From assembly GCA_012934845.2 (NCBI GenBank), contig WNNJ02002958.1, forward strand, positions 24,678 through 88,677: 64,000 nt of DNA, written 5' to 3'. Source of the stretch: Pomphorhynchus laevis. Its lineage: Eukaryota > Acanthocephala > Palaeacanthocephala > Echinorhynchida > Pomphorhynchidae. This document shows, in pieces, positions 25,740 through 59,689 of this stretch; within the stretch, counting starts at the first letter, position 1, and each line of letters begins with the position of its first letter. Position numbers and translations under genes: made by a program. A model generated the notes under the pieces. That model worked only from the letters and a program-made list of their open reading frames with translations, did no database searches and was not told the origin of the DNA.

Positions 25740-26293
25740 AGAACAGATGTAAACACTGATCATATAAATAATTAGTGGAATAATTAATGAAATTAATTAT
25801 TTCATTTATTGTTAATGATAATAAATTAATTATTTCATTTTCTCTTTTATTAATGAAATTACAACGATTAAAGTTTCACTCAAGCCAACGATATAGAACT
25901 GACCTCTTAGACACTCGCTTAATAAATGACAAAAATACTAGAGTTAACTGTGAGAACAAGCTTAGCAAAATACTAGGCACACAAACCTTTGAACGTTAAT
26001 GATAGATGAACACAACTGAGAGAGGCAATAAGCTCTACCGCCTCTCAACTTCTTCCTCGAAATCAAAATAGCAGAATGCCATGGATTAGTAAAACAACTC
26101 TTGATACATCAGACAAACGGAAAGCTACAATAGGGTCTTCATCGAAAGAAAAGTTGTGTAAAATTACGATATTTTTTAGATTGAGCACTCATAATGGCAA
26201 GAAAAGTTTCTGTAAAGATCTCGCGGCACAATTAGAAAATTCGACTTTTAATGGCAACTCCCGCAAATTCTTCCAGTTAATAAGACGATAAAC

Positions 26294-26940
26294 ATGATTA
26301 AAAAACCCTATCTACTAAATAAAGATAAATCGATTCACCTTTTCGATAGTAAAAGCTCCATTAATCGATGGACAGAGTATTTTAAAGGGCTCTATAATAC
26401 AGGCAAAAATACTGGTAATGCAAATCGATTGGAATCTGAATATTCAACCGTTTATCAACCAGTCGATACAATCGATTGTGAAGTTGTCCCTCCATTAATA
26501 GCAGATATCACAACATCAGTAAATAACTTAAAATCTTGTTAAGCAGCGGGTCCCGATGGTGTGTTACATGAGTTGTTGAAAGCAATGTTACACCTTGCTT
26601 GATAGTTACACCAGCTATATGACAATATTTGGTAACGGAATGGATTCTTAGGGATTGGGAAACATCATTCATAATCCGTTTTTAAAAAAGACAATCATTG
26701 TGATTGTTTGAGCTATCAGAGTATCTCACTCTTATATGCAGCCATTAAAGTTCTCGAATCGATTATTCTAAATAGAATTCGCCCGTTTAGATAATATTAA
26801 CTTCGACAGAATCAAGCAGGTTTCAGGCCTCAAGGCTACACAGATCTAATATTCTCGAATTTCGCCAATCAAATGTCATTGCTTTTCTTGACTTCAAAGC
26901 ATCATTTGATAATGCTCATCGTGTATTATGCAGAACTCCG
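26294..26940 (+). pseudogene. RT N-terminal part of LINE E
   Basis: The frame encodes SSINRWTEYFKGLYN, ending in a stop just before AAGPDGVLHELLKAM. That is the expected order of linker and first RT block. Degraded pieces QAGFRP and AFLDFKASFDNAH follow to 26930. The matching later blocks (GVIQGGVLS, YVDDIALLAE) lie inverted near 29.3-29.5 kb. Confidence 0.65.
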
Positions 26941-27445
26941 GAGTTTGCATAATACAAAAAGTATTCATTAAATATGAATACTTTTGTATATAATTATTTA
27001 AATTATTTTTGTATCCGTTTGCGGCTAAAAAGTGTCTGTTTAGAGAATTGCAAGCAACCATCAAAATATAATTTTTCAATAATTATAATAATTACATCTA
27101 ATTTAATTATTAATTACTATTTAATTATTTATTATTAAAAATAATTTAATTATTTAAATTATTAATTAAATTTTTAATTATTATTACAATTTTCTTATAA
27201 CTGGATATTAAACACATTTGCAGGTACAAAATATAGGAATAATATTAAACAATCGATAATATCCGCGAATCACAACGGCAATTACTTTTATTTTAAATTT
27301 CATAATTCGAGCTATCACTAAACTCTCTATAATTTTATAATATTTACTAGTGAACATATTACATTTAGCAAAGTGAGAACTGCCTTCCAGGATCTTTCTT
27401 TGATATTCATTTTATATATATCGCAATAATTATTGAAAAAAGGAC

Positions 27446-27507
27446 TAATCTGCACTTTTTATCTTTACATCGGACTACTGTCCTTTATCAAAACACTACA
27501 AAAAATG
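27446..27507 (+). repeat. Partial copy of the fold-back module
   Basis: The segment aatctgcactttttatcttt and its continuation through ggactactgtcctttatcaa match the arms of the inverted repeat at 27991-28647. This is a single, shorter copy. Confidence 0.7.
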
Positions 27508-27990
27508 GTATTTGAAATGATACACTATATATATTATATATGAAGGATTTCTGTGTTGCGGTATATATATGCAATGGTATACTCGGGTACATCAGGTGTG
27601 CATATCTAACAGTGATTGTTGCAAAACCAGAGTTCGATTACATACAGAGCAGACTTCCTTATCACATCTAGAGGAGCTATGGAATCGGCAGCATTCACCA
27701 GTAGAGTGAACTACCAGTACTATCCAGATCATCCTAATTTTATTCAGATTTAATTGTTGTTGCTTGCTTTCCAAACCATGTTTTCCTAAAAACTAAACGC
27801 ATGAGCAAAGCTAAAGCACTGCTTCCATCGTCAATTTCAGCATACTGTCGAGAATCTGAAAATGAAACATTTATCTTTTGGCGAATGCGCCCACATTCCA
27901 TGAAACTTATGAGTCGCTGAAAGTGACTGATAATGATACGAGTCTTCATAAGACTCATAATCTTGAGTCTTATGAAGCACCTACAGGAAT

Positions 27991-28648
27991 ACAGAAATAA
28001 TCTGCACCTTTTATTTCTACGTTTCGGACTACTGTCCTTTATCAAAACACACTACAACAAAAATACATTGTACATCTGCGAATATTTATAAGAAAATTCT
28101 TGAAGAATCTAGAATTCTAGAAAAATTTAGAATTCTAGAATCAAGAATCTAGAATCGACACGTCCGGACTTAACTTCCATATACCGCATTCAGTTTTAGA
28201 TCCAACAACTGAAGCGAAAAATCAACAACAACCACTACTGAGCAGATAAGCCAATATACACAGCAAATGTTGTTTTGGTTAAAGAGCGAAAGCCTCGGAC
28301 GTTTAAGCAACGTGTCGGAAATGCCTTCTTTTATTGTCACCGGCAACCGAAACAACCAATGGGTACTCCACTCTACTGATGGGTGTTGCCGAGTACTCCA
28401 TCACTTCGGTGCTAAAGTGGTAGTCTAGAAATGACATTGAGTCTGTACTTCGTTGATCGAAGCCAGTTTCAATCGACAACTAGTTGAATACATTACAAAT
28501 TCGATTCGGAATCCTAGCCGTTATTTCATTCCGCATAGCCAGACTTACAATGTATTATTGGATGTACAATGTATTTTTGTTGTAGTGTGTTTTGATAAAG
28601 GACAGTAGTCCGAAACATGTTGAAATAAAAAATGCAGATTATTCTTGT
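27991..28648. mobile_element. Fold-back element with about 85-bp inverted arms
   Basis: The left arm 27991-28076 and the right arm 28562-28647 are near-perfect inverted copies (core ggactactgtcctttatcaa). Between them are 485 bp of GC-richer DNA without an intact frame. Part of that interior (28375-28400, reversed) resembles 27680-27720. The layout is that of a non-autonomous fold-back transposon. Confidence 0.6.
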
Positions 28649-28689
28649 TTTTAATTATTATTGCGATATATAAACCAAAAGACCTTAAG

Positions 28690-29590
28690 AGGCCATAGGT
28701 TATAACCAAGAAAAGAAAACGAAAAAAGATCAGTTAAGACATTTTGTCACACGAATTCATGAAGTATGTCTTGAGCAACCTTTCCAATTCAATTATGCTT
28801 GTATTTGTTTCCAGCCAATATTTGAAATCAGGAATAGTAATTTTCCACATCATGTTCGAATGTTTTTAATGTGGATTTTATTGCCTCATCACGAGGACGT
28901 TTTCAGTGTGATTCATTGTTTGAAAGCAAATATTTTTCACCATTCCGATCAGTACAACAGAACTGGACGAACGATAGGTATGTACACTCGGACTTTAGCT
29001 TTCATTAATAGCTTTCTATCAATGAAAGCTAATCGACTCTATTTAGTCGATTGAAACTTTTGCTTGATGCTACAATGCGATTGGTTATTTCATCATCACC
29101 GTTGCATTCGTTGGATATTACCGTGTACAGGTATTTAAAGGTATGCACATATTCAAGCAAATTATTCGTTTAGTTTTATATCATAAGGATAATAGCAGAA
29201 CGATAGTATTTTGAATTTCAAACCGTTTAGAGTTAGGTAATATTTTGTTGGATCAGTATGAATTCTAATAATCACAAATTGTAAAACAGCTGCAGTTTCC
29301 GCTAAAAGAGCGATATCGTCAACATATGTGAGATCAGTAAGTAAACAATTGTTGGGGTAAATTCGGATACCTTCTGGTTGCTCGTTTCTCTAAGTAATTT
29401 ATCGATTGTTAGATTAAACAACTCAAGAGACAAAACTCCACCTTGTATAACTCCTGAGCAATCCGGAAAGGAAATTCTCACATGACCATTCTCGCGTACA
29501 ACCGATTCAGTTTATAGATAGCGAGCCTCAATTATTTCCATATGTGTAGGAACTCCGGAGTTCTGCAATAGACGGAGATAGATAGCAACC
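28690..29590 (-). pseudogene. LINE E, RT middle and C-terminal part (inverted)
   Basis: The minus strand encodes LLQNSGVPTHMEIIEARYL, ISFPDCSGVIQGGVLS, LFNLTIDKLLRE and TYVDDIALLAETAA, the later RT blocks including the catalytic VDD. The sequence near 29551-29579 (minus) overlaps what is expected after 26930 on the plus strand. Stops interrupt it, and a hairpin (28995-29032) lies within the 3' part. Confidence 0.6.
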
Positions 29591-29837
29591 TATTTACATA
29601 GGTTGCTACCATCGTGTATTGTATCTGCTATGAGTATCGTAAAAAATTATTACGACGTTTTATAATAATTAAATCAAACAATAATAAATATCTAATTATT
29701 ATTTAATAATTATTTATTATTATTTAATTATTATTTAATAATTATTTAATTATTATTTAATAATTATTTAATTATTAAATCAGAAAAAATGTAGGAAAAC
29801 ATTTTTATTGTCAAATATCCATGTGGTAAAATGGGAG

Positions 29838-32621
29838 CTAAAATTGATCTGTTGTCATACAAACGTCGAGAACCGGGTGCAGAGACATCTTGATGCTGTC
29901 GCAATATTTATTGTGACTACTTTTACGATTATCAGCGTAATCGTTTTTGTAGTTGCGTAGCTCGTTGGCCGTCGGCCGCGTTCTATAATTCATACACATG
30001 ATTTGATCCTTGTTGTAATTTAGGCCTCGATAGAAACAGCAATTAATAATAGGTTTTTCGAATTCATTTCTGACTTTTTTTATTTTCTCAAATCGAGTGT
30101 AATTAAAAATAGGGTTTCTAGCTAGAGCGAAACTGTGATTCCATTGTAACCAGAACATGTCGAACATTTGTGGTGGTCGGCGTACGCAGAATTCTATCTG
30201 ATAACTGTAGGTTGAATATAGCGGGCATCTATTAGTTATGAACATTCGACGATACCTCGCGTATTCAGACCTCAATCCAGCTCTTCTATCTCTCTCCGTC
30301 GGTACTGGTACACACGCCAGTTTCTTGGCTTTGTTTACATACCTCAAAATCATTCCTTTAAGATAACAATAGTTCTTATCCTCTTCAATAAGTGGTACAG
30401 TGTACCCTCGTCTGTGAATATAGTATACGTTATTGTCATTATTTGCTCCGGATTTTTGTCGGAAAACACAACCGTCATATATAGGATCGTATTGAAGAGA
30501 TGAAACTTTGCAAAATTGATCCATAAAATATCTGATATGTGGTCGCAGCGTTCCGGTGATATTTAACGACTGATGAAAATCCATTTTTGAGGGAAAGTGA
30601 ACGCATGCATTGAGATCCTGTCGACTATCGTACATCATACCGGATTTCAAACAAGCTCGATGTTTATCCGAGACTGAAATGTAATTTTTATCAAATCGTG
30701 GAATTGGTGGTGTTATTGTTTCATACCATTTTCTACGTATTACACAAAATCCGAGGTCTTCGTCATAATGTAGATTATGGAGTGTGCAAATTGATTTCCA
30801 TTGCTCAATACCGTAGATGGTCATGTTCTGTGTTATTGTTCCGTGTAATGGATTGATACAGGCGTCTATTTGCTGATCGTAGTGCATGCCTTTTGAAGTG
30901 CAGTACGCTTTAAACGGCTGTTGATGGGTTATTTTCCGGAATCCACTTTTGCTGTCAAATTTCTTAACACATACTTTTAACAATGAGTTGTATGTTTGAT
31001 CTTCTTTCTGGCAGAAACTAGTAATCAAGCGTGTTTTCAGGCTTTGTAGTTTATCTCGTTGTTTAGATGATTTTAATGCATTTAGCTGTTTTGGGCTTTG
31101 CGGACAGAATCCTAATTCCTTATCGTATTGCTTGCGTTCCATAGCACAAATCAGTTTCAACTGCTGTACGGAATGTCTTTTATAGTAGATTAGATCATCT
31201 TTGTTTAAATTTGTAGTAACGTACAATCGGCATTCCTCCTTAATATGATCATATTCCATTCCGTCTTTAATGCAGGATCGAAACTGATGCAACTCAAACC
31301 TTGTGTAGTCATTTCGTTTCGAAGATTCAATTTTGTACTCACTGACACCATGGTATTGACCTAGTGCAACACATATCCTAAGTCGTCGATTATATTCCAG
31401 ATTATTGTCGTAGCAATGTGATCGAAGCATCTGATGAACTAGCGGTAGATATCTAAGTCTGTAAGCCATCACCAAACTGGTTTCTTGATTGTGGCTAGAA
31501 GTACGATTGCTACTCGATCCAATGATATTCCGTTTAAAATATTCACATCCATCGTAACCTCGCTGATAATGAAACCCGTATTTAAAACATTCCTTGTCGT
31601 TTTTCGAAGTCAACAAGTACATATTTGGTCCGTATATTGCCGAAGACACTTTATCGTGGCCACAATCACGCGTTTCACACATTAAAACATGTCTTTTCAC
31701 ACGTTTCCGTTTAATCAATATAGATCTTACACAAATGTCCACCTTCGGCACATATATCATTCCATATTCGGAACAGTAAACCTGTTTTGCGTGCGTAAAG
31801 ATCGACTGATATTTCTGATAATTTTGACGTCCCTTAACGTTAAATGATTTATAATCAAGACATGATTGTAGCATTTTCTCGTAATAATATCCCTTGATCG
31901 CGCAATATAAATGCTTCTCGTAGTTGTCTGTATTACTACCCATATATGGATTTGTTATCTGAACTTTTGTTAACTCTCCGCTAGTGACTTTATTGCTTAC
32001 ACACATTGTGAGGCTATCGTCATACTCCAATCCAAACTGTTCGCAGATTGGCTTCCATATTTGCATTTTATTTGATTTTACTTTTAATACCCTTTCAATA
32101 TTTTCTAGCACCGTCCGATCGAGCAAATCGATCTCTAGAAATTCACATGTCGATGAAAGCGAATTGTAATCCATCCCAACTTTTAGGCATGACAGTAAAT
32201 TCTTATTATGGACATTATCCGCAATTTTAGCGCTAATTATCGTTGCATTCTTTAACTTTGGATCTTCAACAGCTATTTTAGCTACTATATTCGAAGTAAA
32301 TCTATCGTATTGTGGGGCTACGCAAAATCTTAAATCTTCATCATAGTCCCACCATAGCTGTTTACAAATGTACTCAATTTCTGAACGCGTGTATAACATA
32401 AATTTTCTAACTTCATCCATACTAGCGTACGTAGGGAATTTCTGACAATCTTTTGCAGTCTTATCCTCAAAATGCATTCCCTTCTGCCAACATTGGATCT
32501 CTTTGTCCCTTGTATTGTGGTTCATTTGAAAAGTAAGTGACCTATAGAATTTTTCTCCTTTTACGTTTTGAATTACAAAATATACTTGACATAAAATTAA
32601 AATATAAGATACACAACACAT
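29838..32621 (-). CDS. Secreted protein with about 19 tandem C-x13/14-C repeats
   Basis: I do not recognise this 927-aa protein. The ATG at 32621 is followed by a typical signal peptide (MCCVSYILILCQVYFVIQNVKG); the frame stays open upstream only from a GTG at 32651. The rest is a string of units of about 45-50 residues, each with two Cys about 14 apart around a Tyr and often an acidic residue, for example CKQLWWDYDEDLRFC, CLKVGMDYNSLSSTC and CTLHNLHYDEDLGFC. I count 19. Units alternate between a type with GM before the Tyr and a type with LxYDxxLxxCV. No transmembrane segment follows the signal, so an extracellular matrix, cuticle or secreted role is a guess. The gene is intronless. A poly(A) signal (AATAAA) is found on the minus strand near 29805. 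Confidence 0.85.
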   Translation of the reverse strand: MCCVSYILILCQVYFVIQNVKGEKFYRSLTFQMNHNTRDKEIQCWQKGMHFEDKTAKDCQKFPTYASMDEVRKFMLYTRSEIEYICKQLWWDYDEDLRFCVAPQYDRFTSNIVAKIAVEDPKLKNATIISAKIADNVHNKNLLSCLKVGMDYNSLSSTCEFLEIDLLDRTVLENIERVLKVKSNKMQIWKPICEQFGLEYDDSLTMCVSNKVTSGELTKVQITNPYMGSNTDNYEKHLYCAIKGYYYEKMLQSCLDYKSFNVKGRQNYQKYQSIFTHAKQVYCSEYGMIYVPKVDICVRSILIKRKRVKRHVLMCETRDCGHDKVSSAIYGPNMYLLTSKNDKECFKYGFHYQRGYDGCEYFKRNIIGSSSNRTSSHNQETSLVMAYRLRYLPLVHQMLRSHCYDNNLEYNRRLRICVALGQYHGVSEYKIESSKRNDYTRFELHQFRSCIKDGMEYDHIKEECRLYVTTNLNKDDLIYYKRHSVQQLKLICAMERKQYDKELGFCPQSPKQLNALKSSKQRDKLQSLKTRLITSFCQKEDQTYNSLLKVCVKKFDSKSGFRKITHQQPFKAYCTSKGMHYDQQIDACINPLHGTITQNMTIYGIEQWKSICTLHNLHYDEDLGFCVIRRKWYETITPPIPRFDKNYISVSDKHRACLKSGMMYDSRQDLNACVHFPSKMDFHQSLNITGTLRPHIRYFMDQFCKVSSLQYDPIYDGCVFRQKSGANNDNNVYYIHRRGYTVPLIEEDKNYCYLKGMILRYVNKAKKLACVPVPTERDRRAGLRSEYARYRRMFITNRCPLYSTYSYQIEFCVRRPPQMFDMFWLQWNHSFALARNPIFNYTRFEKIKKVRNEFEKPIINCCFYRGLNYNKDQIMCMNYRTRPTANELRNYKNDYADNRKSSHNKYCDSIKMSLHPVLDVCMTTDQF

Positions 32622-32970
32622 TCGGATATTATTGACAGTCTTTATAGACACAGACCAGCAATAATATCTTACACTTCATTCATTAACCCGAGTTTAGCCT
32701 AAATTTAAAATATATTTTCTAATTTGAATATCAAAGTTATAAACAATTGCGCCAGTAACTATGGAGAGAGAGCAATCCAAGCTAAATGTAAGCATAAGAT
32801 TTTAAATAAATTGGCATATAAAATTAAATATCTGGATATAAACGATTTTCAATGAACCTCGATTTCTTAGTAAAAATAACGATTTTTAAGACGTTATTGA
32901 AATAAGATTAATTCTTATATGAGTTATTCTTTCGTGATATATATATGTAGGTATCCTTTAATGCAGAAAT

Positions 32971-33805
32971 ATTATGATAAAATCCATTTAACATAAATTT
33001 TATCCGCTTTGATTGTATAACAAGTTGAAAATTGTTAAAAATTACCAAATTATTACTTCAGTAATTTTCTAAAGATGCTAGCAGAGGTTAACGAAATATC
33101 AATAAAAAATTTTCTTCTTTCTTTGATCCAGCTCCAATAATTCTTTATCAATAATAAATCATTATCAATTTTTTAAAATTATATTTTTAATATTGTGATT
33201 ATATTTTTAATATTCAATATTAAAAATATTGAATATATTTGAATTTTAGCTCAAATTTCCTAACAAATCAACGTCTTTATAGGTATCTCTAGCTTATTTT
33301 GGTTCAACTATTTAAATATTAAGCAATCCTGATCATTTAGAATGATAAAATTATCATAATTGATTACACGCAAGTGGAAATTAAGAAAACATTCACTATT
33401 CCACTATCATATTTAATATAGAAGGTATTTGACTATATGTGTGGCAGATATCGATTGTATTTTATATCTTATGTTTAAATATATGTATAGTTACATAAAA
33501 CATGATAGATGAGATCTTAACAACACTCGGTGTATATTTTTTATATAAATCATTTTTGAAAATTCGAAATCAATTGAGAACCAACAATCCGGATTACGGC
33601 GTTTTGGTCATTTTTCAAATCACCACCGTTTAGTGGTGATACGTTCAATACTGTCCGCAAAAGACTGAAATCCATATAACATTGTAATATTATAAATCCC
33701 ATTTCCTCTCTTATTCTTTAATGTCCTTGAATAACTACAAGGCTTCCTATCCCTCTATGGCCAACAGCGATCAGTATCCATTGCTGCAGAATCTCGTTCA
33801 AATTC
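32971..33805. repeat. 840-bp dispersed repeat, copy 2
   Basis: This is a near-identical direct copy of 22046-22885, with only scattered single-base differences. It ends at the same point, near ttgctgcaga(a/g)tctcgtt. It lies 0.3 kb upstream of the cysteine-repeat gene. Confidence 0.85.
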
Positions 33806-34069
33806 TCAAAGAAATTCGGTAAATCACTTTTAACAAAGTGATTTGGTAAAATCACAATTTCGTGTAAGTGTACAGAATCTGACTTGGTGGTATGTTTAGC
33901 CTTCGCGTCCTTGTGAATTTTAGATTACACACTAAATTGCAGTTAGAAGACTACATTTTATATATAATTATCGATCACTTAAAAATCTCAATCTGAGATT
34001 TGTAATAATATCTGGGGTTTTAAACATCTATAATATAATATCCATCTAATATCCATCTGCATGATGGAT

Positions 34070-34230
34070 TCTATTTTCACAATAAATATAAAACGTATTG
34101 CCTCAACATATTCTTTAACTCATAATTTCCTTTTATATCTCTTCAACGAATCATTGAGCTTTGCCGTCCGCTTTTTGTTGTGGCTCCAACGTATCGCCAC
34201 ATTTCCATTCATCTCCTTCGTCTTTATATG
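34070..34230 (+). mobile_element. LINE family B 3' UTR fragment
   Basis: The sequence cacaataaat...ttgcctcaacatatt and what follows match the 3' region of family B copy 1 at 6105-6265, including the atttccattcatctcc stretch. No coding sequence remains. Confidence 0.7.
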
Positions 34231-34559
34231 TGCCTCGAGCAGAAGTGAAGTATGGAGAACATGTGATAAGCCCGCTGGCCTCTGTCTGCTCGAGCTCCCT
34301 TTTGGGTGGTATTGTACTTCTAAAATTACTCATAAATACGTGTGCGAACAAATCATATTACAAAATAACAAATTAAAACGAAGTTCAATGTATCTAAACG
34401 ATTAGTACTGATATTGACCGATCGTTACAGACGATTTTGAGATTAAGAGGGGATATGGCGGTGCTGCTTGATCTCAATGTATATAATTCCTTGTCTAACT
34501 ACTTTATTGTTACAATAAAATAAAAACAAATTAAACTTAAAATAAAAAGTTAATGTATT

Positions 34560-35510
34560 TTTATACTTTCAGATTTAACACAAGATCAGTTTGATTACCA
34601 GGCATTAGAGTTGATTGCTGTTTATACATAAAGTCCGCTTCCTGTATTATTCTTTTAAACTATTACTTTTAAAGGAAAGTGGCGTTGCTTTTTCAAAATC
34701 AATTATGTTGTCTTGTGAAACAGCAAGATCTACTATAACACTACTTGTATCCCCATGCCGAAGAATATATTTATGTTGTTTAATTCTTGTGGGTAATCCT
34801 TTGACTGTTTGACCAATATACACTTTATCACAATCCTAAAACGGTATTTTATACACACAACACGTTGATAAAATTGGATTTTGTTTATTATGGAGTTGGG
34901 GTAGTTTTTAATTGTAATGTATACGTTCATCAGCATTGGGACTCGTGTCATTATTCTTAGAGAATCTATTAATTCGTTTATTACAACCCTCATTTAGAGT
35001 ACCCACACACACCTATTTATTTTTAGACCAATAACTGCATTTCTTTTCCGTTTAGAGATAACAAATGCCTTTTATAATTCAATTAGAAAAACCATTAACT
35101 AACAATGTCAAATTAATTTCACCAATTCTCTTTTTATATGTTGTGCTATCAGAGCAAATATATTTTGCCCTTCGGAATAAAGCAGACGCAAATGAAATTT
35201 TCCAACTTCATGGAATTCGTGTAACCTATGGTACAATGTTTGGTATATCACCAATCATTTTGGAAGACACCTGTTCGTATATTATCATTAGTATCCCAAA
35301 CCTTATTAACATTGAGAAAGGAAATGTGTCCATCAACTTCAGCAGAAATTTTCCATTGTATAGCCAAATCAAAAGAATTTAACAGATTTAAGAAATTCTC
35401 ATCGAACAATCCTTCTTTGTATGTATAATAAAGACATCATCTACATATCTTATTCATTAAACAATGTCAGTTTGAAATATAAAGTTTGACGATATCTCAC
35501 AAATCTCAGC
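34560..35510 (-). mobile_element. Penelope-type element fragment with GIY-YIG region
   Basis: On the minus strand, 35510 to 35050 shows decayed RT C-terminal blocks (VDGHISFL-like and a TGVF-like piece). From 34860 to 34600 it encodes DKVYIGQTVKGLPTRIKQHK, the start of a GIY-YIG endonuclease, followed by DFEKATPLSF. This RT followed by GIY-YIG order is that of Penelope elements. It is broken by stops and frameshifts. Confidence 0.7.
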
Positions 35511-35571
35511 TAAAATCAATATTACTAAGCTTTATTTTAAAATAAATGGAACATGTTCATTCTTAGTCCAA

Positions 35572-57595
<22,024 letters not shown>

Positions 57596-58009
57596 TCATA
57601 TCTTTAAAAGTAATGCACAGGAAATACAATATCAGTATTTGTAAAAGTAATCGGTATTTGTAAAAGGATATAGTGAGTTTGCACTAATCTAAGTTTGAAT
57701 GCTATCTTCGTCATTCTTTAAAAAGTTATTTTATTTTCACGCGAATTTGCTGTGGAAATATTTTGATTTTAGAATGTGCTTTAAATCGATTTTCTAAAAG
57801 AAATTTACCGAATTTCATATAATATTTCATTTTAAAATATAAAATTAAAAATATATATTATATTAAAATATTAAAATTATATATATAGTTAGTAAAATAA
57901 TATTAATGTAATATCAATATTATATAATGGGATAGAATATGACCGACAAAAACTTGTGCGAATGAATTATATACCAATATAGTAAATCAGAAACTAAAAG
58001 CGATTATTT

Positions 58010-58200
58010 TGCGCCCATCGCTATTGACGCATTAGGCTCGTTCGTTCAGGATACTAAAGAGTTACTCTGAAACCTAGGCACACGATTAATCCAAACAATC
58101 CGGTAGGCCAAAGCATCCAGGTTTTTCATACGGCGCCTGGGTGATGCCGTTCAACGAGAAAATGCTGTGTGCATGCTCAAGGCAGCGAACAACAATAGCC
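58010..58200 (-). repeat. Coding-like relic, second copy
   Basis: The minus strand encodes PNASIAMGAK, matching the peptide in 24171-24370, in a similarly GC-rich 190-bp island. It lies 0.4 kb upstream of HINT exon 1. Unknown family. Confidence 0.45.
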
Positions 58201-59680
58201 TTCTTGTTTTTAGATTGTATTTAAATTTCTCAATTTTATTTATCTAACTTTTTAGTAATATGTTGTTTAATATAAATTTTAAAATATAGATTATAAATTA
58301 TAGATTATATATTATATATAAATTACCTGAATTTGATAGTACGCAAACTTTATCGTAACTCAATAGAATTTTATTATTACTACAGGTCATATCCGTAAGG
58401 CTGTTCTGACCGCTCACAAAAATAATACAAGAAAAAAAATCAAAAAAATCATTATTTTGAATAATGATAAATAATAAATCATTATTTTGAATAATGATTA
58501 TTTTGAATATTGAATAATCAATATTATTCAATATTTTTAAATAGAAAATATTCTAATCTGATTAATCTTTAATAAAATAATCAAAATTATTTCAAATAAT
58601 CTTATGTTTCTAATAAAATGATCTTATATTTTTAATTTAATTTTTTATAAAAATTTTATTTTAAATTCATTTTTATCTGTCTAATTTGTACGCCAAAAAG
58701 TCCAATGAGGTGTAATATAAAGTATAATAAGTGTAATTAATTTAAAATATATAAAATAATTATATAATAGTTATAAAAGTCTATGAGGAAAGTAATTTGG
58801 TCAGAATTACTTTTGATTGTATTTTTTTATTACTAAAAATACCGAAAAATATCAAAATATCACATTATTCAATAGAAAATAGAAAAAGCTAATTCTTGCC
58901 TTATATAAATTAAAAATCTAAATTTTAATTTATAAAAGCTAATTGCATAAATTAGCTTCTGAAACCATTCGCTTGTGAGCATTACATTAATATAAAAATA
59001 TCCTCACGTTCAGCAACGAATATATCATAACGTAAAATACCATTGAATTCAGTCAAGTTTTGTTATTTGTAAGATGGCAGAAAGTTCTGTCATTGTTAAC
59101 AGGTTCATTGTTAACATAAAGGTTCATTGTTAACAAAGAAAAATAATGAGTTATCATTAATGTAAATATCTAATTTTTCAAATTTTTAGTTCTTTAAATA
59201 AGAATAGTTCTCGATAAATCATCTGAGCTGCAAACAAGCTTTTTAAGAACAGATTTAACAACCGACATGCTTCCCAATTACATGATTGAACTGTTTAGAA
59301 ATGTTGACTATATGCAGCTACGCGTGCAGTGTGTGCTCACACTCACATAGACTATGTGCACTACCTAAATGTTCGTAAAGATTTTGTAGAGTTACTTATG
59401 TCAAGCATTTGACTGAGCACAATGGATGTTATTCAATGTATTTGCTAATTATTTTAATTTCGTTGATTTTCGTTGTAATCTGACCGTGCTATTTGACCGT
59501 AATAACATCATTATATTATTATAACATTATATAGTTATGATAACTTATCAGATAAATAATTAAATAATAAATAATTGTTAGCACTATAATTTTTTGTCTA
59601 ATTCCGTGGGATTCCACATGGAATACCAAAATTTCCGAAATTATCGGTAACGGCGTGTACCTCCATTCCAACTAGATTTG
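58201..59680. other. AT-rich DNA upstream of HINT, no firm gene
   Basis: A minus-strand frame at 58298-58531 includes CSNNKILLSYDKVCVLSNSG followed by a GT donor-like site (58325). It could be an untranslated or alternative first exon, but I cannot support it further. The remainder shows low-complexity runs. Confidence 0.4.
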
Positions 59681-59689
59681 AAATTTCTA

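Larger units (their letters stand above)
24903..26940 (+). mobile_element. RTE-like LINE E, 5' part
   Basis: This is a decayed non-LTR element with a leader rich in complementary segments (24911-25019), an AP-type endonuclease (25156-25740) and the beginning of an RT (26076-26940). The sequence breaks off at a palindrome at 26923-26955. A continuation with RT blocks lies in reverse orientation at 28690-29590. Many stops interrupt the frames. Confidence 0.7.

Noticed and set aside
31485-32230. Plus-strand frames opposite the Cys-repeat protein
   Set aside because: Short, without motifs, and opposite a gene with clear repeat structure.
32622-32651. Cys-repeat protein start at GTG 32651
   Set aside because: The ATG at 32621 directly begins a good signal peptide; the ten upstream codons would bury it.
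34061-34405. 114-codon plus-strand frame as a host gene
   Set aside because: Its first half is LINE B 3' UTR sequence matching 6105-6265.
58298-58531. Exon of a gene upstream of HINT
   Set aside because: A donor-like site follows, but the phase does not join HINT exon 2 and no acceptor or homology supports it.
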